A DNA stretch of 17,511 nucleotides from Candidatus Bathyarchaeota archaeon BA1 (GCA_001399805.1 LIHJ01000016.1:28242-45752), one strand, 5' to 3'; counted from the stretch's first letter, positions 7,109-14,072 are shown. Numbers and translations are program-made. The notes: generated from the sequence alone by a model not told the origin.

Positions 7109-8104
7109 TTGATCTCTTGGAAGTATTCTCTTGAAAGGATGATCGAGGAACTGGAGCTATCCAACAAAAAGAAACAAGCCTTAGACTATTTGTTTAACAC
7201 GGGAAGAATCTCAAAAGCCACCTATGATCCCCTCATCGAGGAGATCACAGAGTCCATCGCTGAGATCGAGGCACGCCAAAAGGCCTTAGCGGAAAAGATG
7301 ACTTCAAAGATCAGTGAACTTGAACAACAAATTAAAGCATTGGAAGTATTTTATGCAACCTCAGAGATTCGATACGCCGCTGGGGAAATAGATGAAGAGA
7401 ACCATGCACGCGAAAGCGGCGCCCTCAGCCTCGGGATTGAGGCTACAAAGCAAGAGTTGAGTGACATCAAAGAGTCCGTTAGCAGGCTCATTTCGAAAGG
7501 AGTGACGCCTCCACAACCAACCCCAGTCGAGGTTATGGTGGCACCACCAATAGAGGCTGTTGCTGAAAAACCTCCCGAGATACCTAAAGAAGCGCCATTA
7601 GAAGCACCCATCGAGGTTCCTACAGAGGCACAAGTGGAAGTGACCACACCAGCTGAAGGTGTTCTTGAAGAGGTTAAGGTTGAGCAACCCATTGAAGCTC
7701 CGGCAGAGGAAGCGCCTAAGGAGGCACCACCAGAAACGCACTTTGAAGCACCAGCGGAAGCCGAGGCTCCTTATAAAGAAGCGGAGACTGAACAAACAGT
7801 CGAAGTCCCGGAAGAAGCCCCCGCAGAAGAAATGGTTGAGACACCATCACAACCTCTGGTGGAGGAGGCGCCAACCGAGGAAAGATTTCCCAGGTCTGAA
7901 GAAGTTGTTGTTGAAGAGACTGTGGCGGCTCCCGAAGGCGCTATTGAAACAACCATGGAACCGACCGTTGAGACCCGTGTTGAAACAACTGTGGAGGAAG
8001 TTTCAATCGGAGAGGGGGTAGAAGCCCCGGCGGAGGAGAAATCCCCCTTTCGAGCCGAGGAAGAGGCAACGACCGTGGAGGAAGAAGAAACAGAAGAAGA
8101 GTAA
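7109..8104 (+). CDS. CdvA-like coiled-coil protein with acidic Pro-rich tail
   Basis: 331 residues from TTG 7109, chosen because AAGGTG at 7096-7101 sits seven bases upstream and the residues before it look non-coding; a TTG at 7037 would add 24. Residues 1-130 are a long coiled coil (SWKYSLERMIEELELSNKKK; IAEIEARQKALAEKMTSKIS) that resembles the coiled-coil core of the archaeal ESCRT cell-division scaffold CdvA. The N-terminal PRC-barrel of true CdvA is absent. From residue 135 on it is low-complexity Glu/Pro/Ala/Val with repeated EAP-E units and ends in a run of acids. The CdvA link rests on recalled resemblance. No ESCRT-III or Vps4 gene is nearby in the window, so a division role is unproven; it could be a generic scaffold. 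Confidence 0.65.
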   Translation: MISWKYSLERMIEELELSNKKKQALDYLFNTGRISKATYDPLIEEITESIAEIEARQKALAEKMTSKISELEQQIKALEVFYATSEIRYAAGEIDEENHARESGALSLGIEATKQELSDIKESVSRLISKGVTPPQPTPVEVMVAPPIEAVAEKPPEIPKEAPLEAPIEVPTEAQVEVTTPAEGVLEEVKVEQPIEAPAEEAPKEAPPETHFEAPAEAEAPYKEAETEQTVEVPEEAPAEEMVETPSQPLVEEAPTEERFPRSEEVVVEETVAAPEGAIETTMEPTVETRVETTVEEVSIGEGVEAPAEEKSPFRAEEEATTVEEEETEEE

Positions 8105-8269
8105 ATCTAACCATTAAGGCCCATAGAACCTTTCTCCCATCCTTTTTTGTTGAAGTTTCATCTTCTCTTGCCCTTTTATTAATGGCAACTTTCATTAGGA
8201 AGATAATTCTCTATGAAAAAATACTGATTAGTATACGTATTCCATCAATGATATTCGGAGAGCGATTGC

Positions 8270-9337
8270 TTGAAAGTAGGCATAGTGTATCACGAAAAGT
8301 TTAGCCAATATGATCTGGGACCTGGCCACCCCTTTAGGGGTGATCGATTCATTAATGCCATCCACTTTTTTGAGGAGCAAGGATTACTCGATTTACCCCA
8401 CGTTCTGGTCCTCAGGCCCGAACCAGTTACTAAACAGGATCTGCTCAGGGTTCACGATGAGGATTATGTTAGTCTGATTTTTCGTTTAGCGGAGATAAGT
8501 AAGCCATATGACATAGAGACGCCGGTCTCGCCAACAATTCTTGAGGCTACTCGATTGATTGTAGGTGGAGGCATAGAGGCCGGAAAGTCAATTTATGAGG
8601 GGAAAGTTGATCGTGCAGTGGCATTGGGTTGCGGCTATCACCACGCCGGCAAAAACTACGGGGGAGGATTCTGCCTATTCAACGACATAGCCGTGTTGAT
8701 CGAGTATCTCCGCGAGAGGCATGGGCTGAAACGGGCGTTGATTTTAGATTATGACGTGCACTTCGGCAATGGAACCAGCGACATCTACTACTCGGACCCC
8801 AACGTCCTATTCATCTCGTTACATCAGGACCCCAGAACCATCTATCCTGGCACAGGTTTCATTGAGCAAATCGGAAGGGGCGCCGGAGAGGGGTACAACG
8901 TCAACGTGCCCCTCCCCCCAGGCACAGGTGATCAAACCTACCTCCACGCCCTAAAGGAAATCTTCATCCCCCTTGCGGAGGAGTTTAAGCCAGAGCTCAT
9001 CATAGCCAACGGGGGAAGCGACTCCCACTTTGCCGACATGCTCGGCAACCTAGGGCTCACGGTAAACGGCTTCTTCACTTTGTCCCGCATCATCACTGAG
9101 GTCGCCGAAAAAGTGTGTCAAGGCAAACTGATTTTGATGCTGGGAAGCGGGTACAACCCAACGGTTCTGCCCTCGTGCTGGTATGCACTCACTGCAGGTT
9201 CAGTTGGCTTAGAGGCCATCAATATAGGCGATCCGTACACTCCACCCGTTGAACCCCTACAAAATCGTCAAAGAGTTGAGGAAACCCTCACAAATTTGAA
9301 ACGTATCTTAAAGAGATATTGGACATGTTTTAAGTAA
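8270..9337 (+). CDS. Histone deacetylase family (AcuC/APAH-like) hydrolase
   Basis: 355 residues, TTG start with GGAG at 8258-8261. The family uses a zinc ion to hydrolyse acetyl-lysine or acetyl-polyamine amide bonds. Catalytic parts are in order: His124-His125 in GYHHAGKN, zinc ligands Asp162 and His164 in DYDVHFGNG and Asp251 in GSDSH, and transition-state Tyr295 in GSGYN. The usual second histidine of the HHGNG motif is Phe165 here. The N-terminus (VGIVYHEKFSQYDLGPGHPF) matches the family start, so the gene looks complete and active. Substrate is unknown. It follows the CdvA-like gene by 165 bases and may have its own promoter. Since Alba proteins can be acetylated, they are a conceivable target, but nothing in the sequence shows that. 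Confidence 0.88.
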   Translation: MKVGIVYHEKFSQYDLGPGHPFRGDRFINAIHFFEEQGLLDLPHVLVLRPEPVTKQDLLRVHDEDYVSLIFRLAEISKPYDIETPVSPTILEATRLIVGGGIEAGKSIYEGKVDRAVALGCGYHHAGKNYGGGFCLFNDIAVLIEYLRERHGLKRALILDYDVHFGNGTSDIYYSDPNVLFISLHQDPRTIYPGTGFIEQIGRGAGEGYNVNVPLPPGTGDQTYLHALKEIFIPLAEEFKPELIIANGGSDSHFADMLGNLGLTVNGFFTLSRIITEVAEKVCQGKLILMLGSGYNPTVLPSCWYALTAGSVGLEAINIGDPYTPPVEPLQNRQRVEETLTNLKRILKRYWTCFK

Positions 9338-9571
9338 TTCTTGTGCCATCATCATTCAGTGTAATGGGGCGGAAGGGGGGCAGGAGGTCCCTTGAATCGG
9401 CTTGACTGGGAAGGAAGGGTTTCTCTATAACTATTGCCCATCCATCCGCCAGTTAGGATAGTTAAGCGAGCGCAGCACCTAGAAAATATGTAGTATCAAT
9501 AATTGTAACTGAACCTGGAAAGTCATATATACCTTCTAACTTAAAAGGAAGCGAAGGTAGGCTTATTGAAA

Positions 9572-9919
9572 ATGGGAAAGTTAGAGATTAGAGACGTTAA
9601 CTTGGAAAACATAGAGGACTTAATTAACCTCTGCATCCCTTCAGACAAAAAGGATGACCCTTTATTCATAGAAGGTATGCGTGTTAAGAAGAAATGGGCA
9701 ACTCAAGCTATAGAAAAGTATGGTAATATAGCCAAGCTGCCTTACTTAAACTCAAAACCCGTAGGTTTGATACAGTATCAGCCCTACCTAGAGGAGAGGT
9801 TGGTTTAGATAACCTGCATATTTGTTCCGGACAAGGAGTGTCTCAGAAAAGGAATAGGGAAGTCCCTGTTTAAGGTCTTAACAGTCACTCTTTCGTCTTC
9901 TGACAACCATAACACTTAG
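9572..9919 (+). pseudogene. GNAT acetyltransferase, in-frame TAG and lost C-terminus
   Basis: From ATG 9572 (AAGGTAGG upstream; a TTG at 9566 is an alternative) the frame encodes an archaeal GNAT start (MGKLEIRDVNLENIEDLINL) and the beta strand KPVGLIQYQPYLEERLV, then meets TAG at 9806-9808. The same frame continues without shift as ITCIFVPDKECLRKGIGKSL, which is the acetyl-CoA pyrophosphate-binding motif A of GNAT enzymes, and ends at 9919 after non-family residues. So one nonsense codon splits the domain, and the C-terminal third (motif B) is missing. A GAG to TAG change would explain the stop. TAG read-through as pyrrolysine is possible in principle but unlikely given the lost C-terminus. 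Confidence 0.75.
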
Positions 9920-9954
9920 ACTTTACCAAGAAGGGAAACTGATCAAAGTTGATA

Positions 9955-10325
9955 AAGGAATTTAGCACGCGAGGCAAAACATATTACATTCGGATCGGGT
10001 TAGATGAGTGTTCCCAAACCGACTGAGATGACCATTTGGGATTTGCGGCGGGAGAATAGAGAAAGAACGTTGTACGAATACATAGGCAGTTTAGCAAATA
10101 CGGTTGTAGATATTTTGTATTGAGGAGATTACTGCTTATTTAAGGGCACATCTTATGAGGCAACCTATTTTGAACAGTGCGATGGCGGTTATTGGTAGGT
10201 CTGATATTTACAAGAGTTTGCTTGAAGATGTTTCTGGAATCATGGAGAATGAAGCAAAGTTATACATTGCTGATATAACAGCTTACATCTTGGCAGATCA
10301 GCTACTTTTTTACCACGTCTTATAG
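9955..10325 (+). pseudogene. Decayed fragments, possibly N-terminus of a DNA methylase
   Basis: Three short frames follow each other. 9958-10023 reads IKEFSTRGKTYYIRIGLDE then stops. 10004-10123 reads MSVPKPTEMTIWDLRRENRE and on to a TGA. After a one-base shift, 10117-10325 reads a helical stretch with EEITAYLRAHL and NEAKLYIADITAYILADQLL, then stops at a junction. The last two pieces join into one protein if a frameshift near 10115 is assumed, and resemble, from memory, the helical N-terminus of archaeal N-6 adenine DNA methylases of restriction systems. The catalytic NPPY region is absent. The assignment is weak; the decayed state is clear. Confidence 0.4.
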
Positions 10326-10472
10326 AGCGGTAGCGCTCACACCTGCCAACGTGGTGAAGAAGGCTAAACCTGCCATGATGCCCTCGTTAATTAACGCCTC
10401 TCTCCACTCGTGTTCAGGGTTCTTATAGAAAGTAAGCGCCCTATGCAACCACCGATCCCTGTGCTTCTTCAC
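10320..10472 (-). CDS. 50-residue membrane ORF, possibly truncated
   Basis: GTG start with a very strong ribosome site (GGAGGAG ending seven bases before it), lying within the end of the preceding frame. The product opens with a basic aromatic segment (MKKHRDRWLHRALTFYKNPE), then EWREALINEGIMAGLAFFTT and a hydrophobic end, so it looks like a cytoplasmic N-terminus plus one membrane helix. The stop at 10320-10322 overlaps the end of the opposite-strand methylase-like fragment, at what looks like a recombination junction, so the C-terminus may be lost. Family not recognised. Confidence 0.45.
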   Translation of the reverse strand: MKKHRDRWLHRALTFYKNPEHEWREALINEGIMAGLAFFTTLAGVSATAL

Positions 10473-10475
10473 GGC

Positions 10476-10570
10476 TTATCTCCTCCTCGTTAAGAGCACG
10501 ATCAACACCACCAAGAACAGTACCGCCACTATTACTTGCCCTACTACATGCCCTCAGGAATAGCGAACTG
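10476..10570 (-). pseudogene. C-terminal remnant of a membrane-anchored protein
   Basis: The frame ending in TAA at 10476-10478 reads GQVIVAVLFLVVLIVLLTRR plus one more Arg: a membrane helix followed by a positive stop-transfer tail, typical of the C-terminus of archaeal surface proteins. Upstream, after a one-base shift at about 10550, the sequence QFAIPEG continues sensibly, then coding character is lost. There is no start codon with a ribosome site. The gene body is therefore gone and only the tail remains, directly before the 50-residue ORF, whose ribosome site it contains. Confidence 0.45.
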
Positions 10571-10676
10571 ACAAATGTAAGCAATTTTAATTAAGCACGC
10601 TAGCTTTCTTAACTCGAGCTTTTTTTGCGAAATTTGATAGAGATCTTGCAGTTTTTTATAAAACCATAAATTCTCT

Positions 10677-11837
10677 TTAAAGCTCCAGATATCCATCAGG
10701 GACCAGGCTTGTGGCCAACATCACCATGTTGATATTGCGATGCTCTTTCCAACTGTCGGTTTTTCTATTTGAGCGTTTAAGCCAGAATTTCTCAATTTCC
10801 TCGCTCAGCGCCGCATACTGCAAAAGGCTTTCGATTGGGTGGAGAAGACTCCTCTTGGTGAAGAGATCGGATCGTTCCGCGATCAACCTCCATAATCTTT
10901 TAACAGCGTGCAATCCAAGTGACAGCCCAAGCTCCCTGAACGCAAGCCTGCAGTCAGCGGGGAGCTCCAGAGGATCGTCCTTCAGATAGGCCTCTAAGCC
11001 CCCGCAGGAATTCCCGAGCAAAAGTGGCAGGAGGTCCGTTAGCTCATACTTGCTGCGAGCGACCAATTGCACCACTTTATAGGCGTTGCAAAGAAGGTCG
11101 CCGATCCCTAGTGGGTCGTCGGTGATCCACTCTTTCCCCTTGCAGATTTCGGTTATATCTGCGATCTCCGATCTGAGGTCTGGCCACGCTGGACGATCCG
11201 GTGCAGCCGATCGGAGCTCATAGTAAGTGATGAGTCCGTCGATGGGATCGAGTTGGCCCATGGAAGGGACGAGGGGACGGGAGAGATCTATGCTCATTTT
11301 CCAATACATTCGCTTCTGGCCACTTAAAGGTGACACGTACGTGAAAGCGGCATGAGCGGTTTTCGCGAGTTCAATTGCCCATCTATTGTAAGTTGGATCT
11401 CCCGTTGCACGATGTACTTGATTCAAGGCATGCATCCACTTCGTTAGGTAATGGTAGTACTGCCCATCCCTCTCCCATTCCAAAAACTCATCGAAAGGTT
11501 CATCGGGCCCTCGTTCGTACAGCTCTTTGCCAATTCGCAAACCCCCTATCGTCGGGTGCTTCTCGCCTTCTTGTTCATCAAGGCCGCTTATCCAGCCTTT
11601 TCTAAGATCGTCTTCCCGGTGCCGGCCGAGTACGTGATGAACTTGATCGACGAGATGCACTGCGAGCTCTTTAAACCTTCCCTCACCTGTTTGCCGATGA
11701 AGCTCCAGGAAGTTGCACACGGCGAAAGCATCCGTCCATAGATAGCGTCTTGGCTTCTTGTCTGACGGAAGACCTGTTCGATCGGCGAATTCGATCATGA
11801 TTTTCCTAACCGCAGACAAACGCACGTTTTCTGCCAT
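10677..11837 (-). CDS. 386-residue protein, six-hairpin glycosidase-like
   Basis: One intact frame with ATG 11837 and no obvious ribosome site; a TATA-like TTTTTATAAA lies near 11919-11928 on the minus strand. The protein is nearly all helical, soluble and without a signal peptide. Repeated helix pairs with aromatic and acidic turns (RYLWTDAFAVCNFLELHRQT, ERDGQYYHYLTKWMHALNQV, GDPTYNRWAIELAKTAHAAF) give the look of an (alpha/alpha)6 barrel, the fold of several glycoside hydrolases and epimerases; Asp56-equivalent and Glu/Asp in EWERDGQ could be catalytic, but I cannot assign a family. Its base composition appears richer in G and C than its surroundings, and it sits between decayed genes and a transposase fragment, which suggests acquisition. 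Function unknown. Confidence 0.75.
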   Translation of the reverse strand: MAENVRLSAVRKIMIEFADRTGLPSDKKPRRYLWTDAFAVCNFLELHRQTGEGRFKELAVHLVDQVHHVLGRHREDDLRKGWISGLDEQEGEKHPTIGGLRIGKELYERGPDEPFDEFLEWERDGQYYHYLTKWMHALNQVHRATGDPTYNRWAIELAKTAHAAFTYVSPLSGQKRMYWKMSIDLSRPLVPSMGQLDPIDGLITYYELRSAAPDRPAWPDLRSEIADITEICKGKEWITDDPLGIGDLLCNAYKVVQLVARSKYELTDLLPLLLGNSCGGLEAYLKDDPLELPADCRLAFRELGLSLGLHAVKRLWRLIAERSDLFTKRSLLHPIESLLQYAALSEEIEKFWLKRSNRKTDSWKEHRNINMVMLATSLVPDGYLEL

Positions 11838-12192
11838 CCACTAATAATTTTCCTTTTTCGCTGTTTAATAGATCCTACCAAGCATCATAAGCTTAAGCAC
11901 ATTTTCTTGAGGCTGATGTTTATAAAAACCTTTCTTTAAAGATCTAGAGCATGGACCTGAGATAATAGATGACCCTTCTTTATCCAAAGCCTATGGTTCA
12001 TTCTGTGGGGATGATGAGGGAGTGAAAGGTAGAAAGGAAAAACTTTACTTGGAAAGGTTCTGTACCTCCTGCGGCCGAGCCTAACCTTCTCCTAGTGGGC
12101 CTGTCATGAGAATTCTTAGGGTCTCCATATTGCAACTCTGGTAGCTCTCTGCATGGCAACGAATTACTTTATAGTGACCCTATCACGACACT
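11838..12192. other. Intergenic stretch, no clear gene
   Basis: A bidirectional TATA-like GTTTATAAAAACC at 11918-11930 may drive the 386-residue gene on the minus strand. A plus-strand frame at about 11945-12083 ends in KLYLERFCTSCGRA with one CxxC pair, but it has no start codon or second metal-binding pair, so it is not called a gene. Nothing else is seen. Confidence 0.25.
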
Positions 12193-12399
12193 CTAGATTA
12201 ACGCGTAGGTCAGCACAGCTTTCCAACACATTATTCTGGATAGCGCGCGCTCGCGCGCCTGGTCCATCAGCCCTCTTCCCAGCACGATTTTAACAATGGT
12301 TAGTGTGATAACTGAAGCTAAGAATATTCCGCCGACGCCGGTTAGATATGTGGCTACAACCTCTTCCACCAAGAAAGCTGGATAGAGCCTAAGGGCCAA
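12193..12399 (-). CDS. Small single-helix membrane protein, 68 residues
   Basis: TTG start; a TATA-like AAGTTTAAAC at 12431-12440 predicts a leader of about ten bases. The product has one membrane helix at residues 16-40 (ATYLTGVGGIFLASVITLTI), then a basic segment (RGLMDQARERALSR) that overlaps the alternating GC tract at 12241-12257. No ribosome site is visible and no family is recognised. It lies near a transposase remnant and could be a decayed piece, so confidence is limited. Confidence 0.35.
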   Translation of the reverse strand: MALRLYPAFLVEEVVATYLTGVGGIFLASVITLTIVKIVLGRGLMDQARERALSRIMCWKAVLTYALI

Positions 12400-12496
12400 T
12401 TCCAGCTGTTAAATGCAACCGGAGAGGTAAGTTTAAACTTAAGTTCTCTCCTCGCGCTTAGATGACGTAGGTGCTTCATCATTCCCAGCTGAGGGC

Positions 12497-12802
12497 ATGG
12501 CCTGGAAATCCGTTCCACCCCTCAACGTGAAGGAGCCAATGATCAACCTCTGCGTGACCAAGCGCTTCAAGGTCAAGGGAGACCCTAGGCTGGTGGAGCT
12601 CTACAAGCTTAAGATGGCCGTGGAAAGGGCCTTCAAGGCTGGGAAGCTGAAGCTCATGATGGAAAACCTAAGGTGGAGGGGGGTGGCCAAGGTCCGGATG
12701 CACGTGGCCCTATGCTGCTCATGCCTATACGCCGTGGCCATCACCGCCCATCGGATAGGCAGGCCAGAACTGGCCAACAGCATAGCAGCATTCACCTACT
12801 AA
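12497..12802 (+). pseudogene. C-terminal remnant of an IS4/IS5-type transposase
   Basis: 101 codons with the DDE-transposase C-terminus: YKLKMAVERAFKAGKLK carries the Y-(2)-K-(3)-E-(6)-K signature of IS4/IS5-type enzymes, including the third catalytic acid Glu. It is followed by ENLRWRGVAKVRMHVALCCS and IGRPELANS, the usual end of archaeal members. The two upstream catalytic aspartates and about 200 residues are missing, and the preceding 100 bases do not continue the frame. No terminal inverted repeats were found around it. It is a dead insertion-sequence fragment. Confidence 0.75.
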
Positions 12803-13175
12803 ACCCAGAAAAAGCCCCAAATCTATGTCTTCAAAAAGGTAAGGCGCTAAAGCTTGAATGGCTCAAAGGCTTCATGTTCTCGATCTCTTCAACTAGCGGG
12901 GGAGTATGATCGAAATAAACAATTTTTTAATATACAAAGTAAAGGGACGATGAGCTTCCAACAAGTTCTTTAAACATTGTTTTCTCCACATTTTAATCAT
13001 AACATGCTTACATATTGCCCTTCTAAAACTCGATGGATTAGAAGGCTTTATTAGTGCCATGCATAATAAGCAACATGACTAAAGAAGATGTTTAATAAAA
13101 TTTGTTGAAAGTCAAATGTTTCACACTTTAATGGCCAAATGCCAGTCTAAGAATAGGGGAGAAGAGGAAGCTAAA
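12803..13175. other. Intergenic stretch before the TRAM gene
   Basis: AT-rich, with no supportable gene on either strand. TTTAATAAAATT at 13091-13102 is a reasonable TATA box for the TRAM-Alba pair, predicting a start near 13120. Confidence 0.35.
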
Positions 13176-13397
13176 ATGAGTTACAGGCCGAGGCCGCGCC
13201 GACCGCTGAGACCTCCTCCGGTGAGGGAAGGTGAAGAGCGCGAGATTACCATCCAAGATACAAGCCGAAGGGGAGAGGGCATCGCTAGGGTTGAGGGCTT
13301 CGTGATCTTTGTTCCAGGGGCTAAGATTGGAGATCGGGTGAAGATCCGGATAACCAGAGTTGCCCCAAGATTCGCCACGGCGGAAAAGCTCGGATAA
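13176..13397 (+). CDS. TRAM-domain protein
   Basis: 73 residues from ATG 13176, chosen because GAGGA at 13164-13168 precedes it by seven bases; an ATG at 13116 would add 20 residues without a ribosome site. Residues 1-20 are a basic, proline-rich tail (SYRPRPRRPLRPPPVREG). Residues 22-73 are a full TRAM fold: REITIQDTSRRGEGIARVEG, then FVIFVPGAKIGDRVKIRITR and a final strand with RFATAE. TRAM domains are small OB-like RNA-binding units; stand-alone archaeal TRAM proteins act as RNA chaperones. The Alba gene follows after 14 bases, so they are very likely one operon. The same two modules appear to be fused in the protein at 5829-6395. Confidence 0.88.
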   Translation: MSYRPRPRRPLRPPPVREGEEREITIQDTSRRGEGIARVEGFVIFVPGAKIGDRVKIRITRVAPRFATAEKLG

Positions 13398-13411
13398 AGG
13401 GGGACCTTGAT

Positions 13412-13693
13412 TTGTCTAGAGAACCGAACGTCATATACATAGGGAGAAAGCCCCCAATGAGTTATGTGATGGCGATTATCACGAGTTTCACGGCATCCGA
13501 CATTAAAGAGGTTGTCTTAAAGGCAAGGGGGCAGGCGATAATAACCGCCGTCGATGTTGCCGAGATAACTAGGCGCAGATTCATGAAAGACCTTAATGTA
13601 AGCAAAGTCACCATAGGAACCGAGGAAATACCGCTAGAAGAGGGCGGAACAAGAAGCGTTTCCACCATCGAGATTACGTTAACGCGCGAATAG
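13412..13693 (+). CDS. albA: DNA/RNA-binding protein Alba
   Basis: 93 residues, TTG start with AGGGGGA eight bases upstream. This is a complete stand-alone Alba: VIYIGRKPPMSYVMAIITSF holds the IG-KP-M-YV signature with the DNA-contact lysine, then KARGQAIITAVDVAEI and the C-terminal hairpin ending STIEITLTRE. Alba dimers bind double-stranded DNA and RNA and organise the archaeal chromosome. By eye about half the positions match the Alba domain at 5829-6395, so the two are clear paralogues. It is the second gene of a TRAM-Alba operon. Confidence 0.95.
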   Translation: MSREPNVIYIGRKPPMSYVMAIITSFTASDIKEVVLKARGQAIITAVDVAEITRRRFMKDLNVSKVTIGTEEIPLEEGGTRSVSTIEITLTRE

Positions 13694-13855
13694 GAACATG
13701 TTAAATGAGAAACGAAATATCGACCGGGCGAGGGCCTCCCTTTAATTTATCATGAGTGGCAACTAGCACGGATTAAGGCGCTTGTTCTTCCTCAGTCTTC
13801 TTTAGGGCCTTTAATCTTGAATCTATTCTTTTTAACTTGTCCTCTAGCCTCTTTT

Positions 13856-13867
13856 TAGCGCGCGCTA
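13856..13867. promoter_or_regulatory. Palindrome TAGCGCGCGCTA, left copy
   Basis: A perfect 12-base palindrome ending three bases before the TATA box of the Cys-rich gene, where an operator or activator site would sit. A 14-base version of the same palindrome lies at 14340-14353. Confidence 0.5.
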
Positions 13868-13870
13868 GGC

Positions 13871-13878
13871 TTAAAAAC
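13871..13878 (+). promoter_or_regulatory. TATA box of the Cys-rich small gene
   Basis: TTAAAAAC, predicting transcription from about 13900, between the two candidate ATGs (13893 and 13911). This favours the second. Confidence 0.45.
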
Positions 13879-13910
13879 GTGCGAGACTAAAAATGGAAAG
13901 GGGAGGTCAA

Positions 13911-14051
13911 ATGGCAGTACCGCTGTGTCAAGTTTGCGGAGCCTGTCCCGAATGCAAAAGAATGGAGGACTACGTACAAGTAACACTTCCCTGCATTAAC
14001 CGCATCGTTACCGTCTGTAAGTGCTGTGTTGAGGCCATTAAGAAGGTTTAA
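13911..14051 (+). CDS. Cysteine-rich 46-residue protein, likely metal-binding
   Basis: ATG 13911 follows GGGGAGGT at 13900-13907; an in-frame ATG at 13893 would add six residues but precedes the predicted transcript start. Cysteines fall as CQVCGACPEC near the N-terminus (four, each three apart), one in LPCIN, and three in CKCC near residues 38-41. Eight cysteines in 46 residues suggest one or two zinc sites, or an iron-sulfur cluster. No known zinc ribbon spacing fits exactly. A GC palindrome and TATA box lie directly upstream, so it may be under specific control. It converges on the nucleotidyltransferase-like stub 53 bases away. Not recognised as a named family. Confidence 0.6.
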   Translation: MAVPLCQVCGACPECKRMEDYVQVTLPCINRIVTVCKCCVEAIKKV

Positions 14052-14072
14052 AGGTTGGGAGTATGACAAAAG

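Noticed and set aside
7351..8195. Several long frames opposite or shifted within the CdvA-like tail gene
   Set aside because: They are produced by the repetitive Glu/Pro codons and have Ser/Gly or Arg/Leu-only composition.
9806..9808. TAG as a pyrrolysine codon in the GNAT gene
   Set aside because: The gene also lacks its C-terminal third and the position is not one where pyrrolysine would be expected; no Pyl genes are in the window.
11945..12083. Plus-strand frame ending in FCTSCGRA as a zinc-ribbon gene
   Set aside because: There is no start codon after the preceding stop, only one CxxC pair and no ribosome site.
13751..13860. Minus-strand helical frame (KKRLEDKLKRIDSRLKALKK) before the Cys-rich gene
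   Set aside because: Coherent coiled-coil composition, but no ATG, GTG or TTG lies between the preceding stop and this segment, and it overlaps the promoter of the Cys-rich gene. At best it is a remnant.
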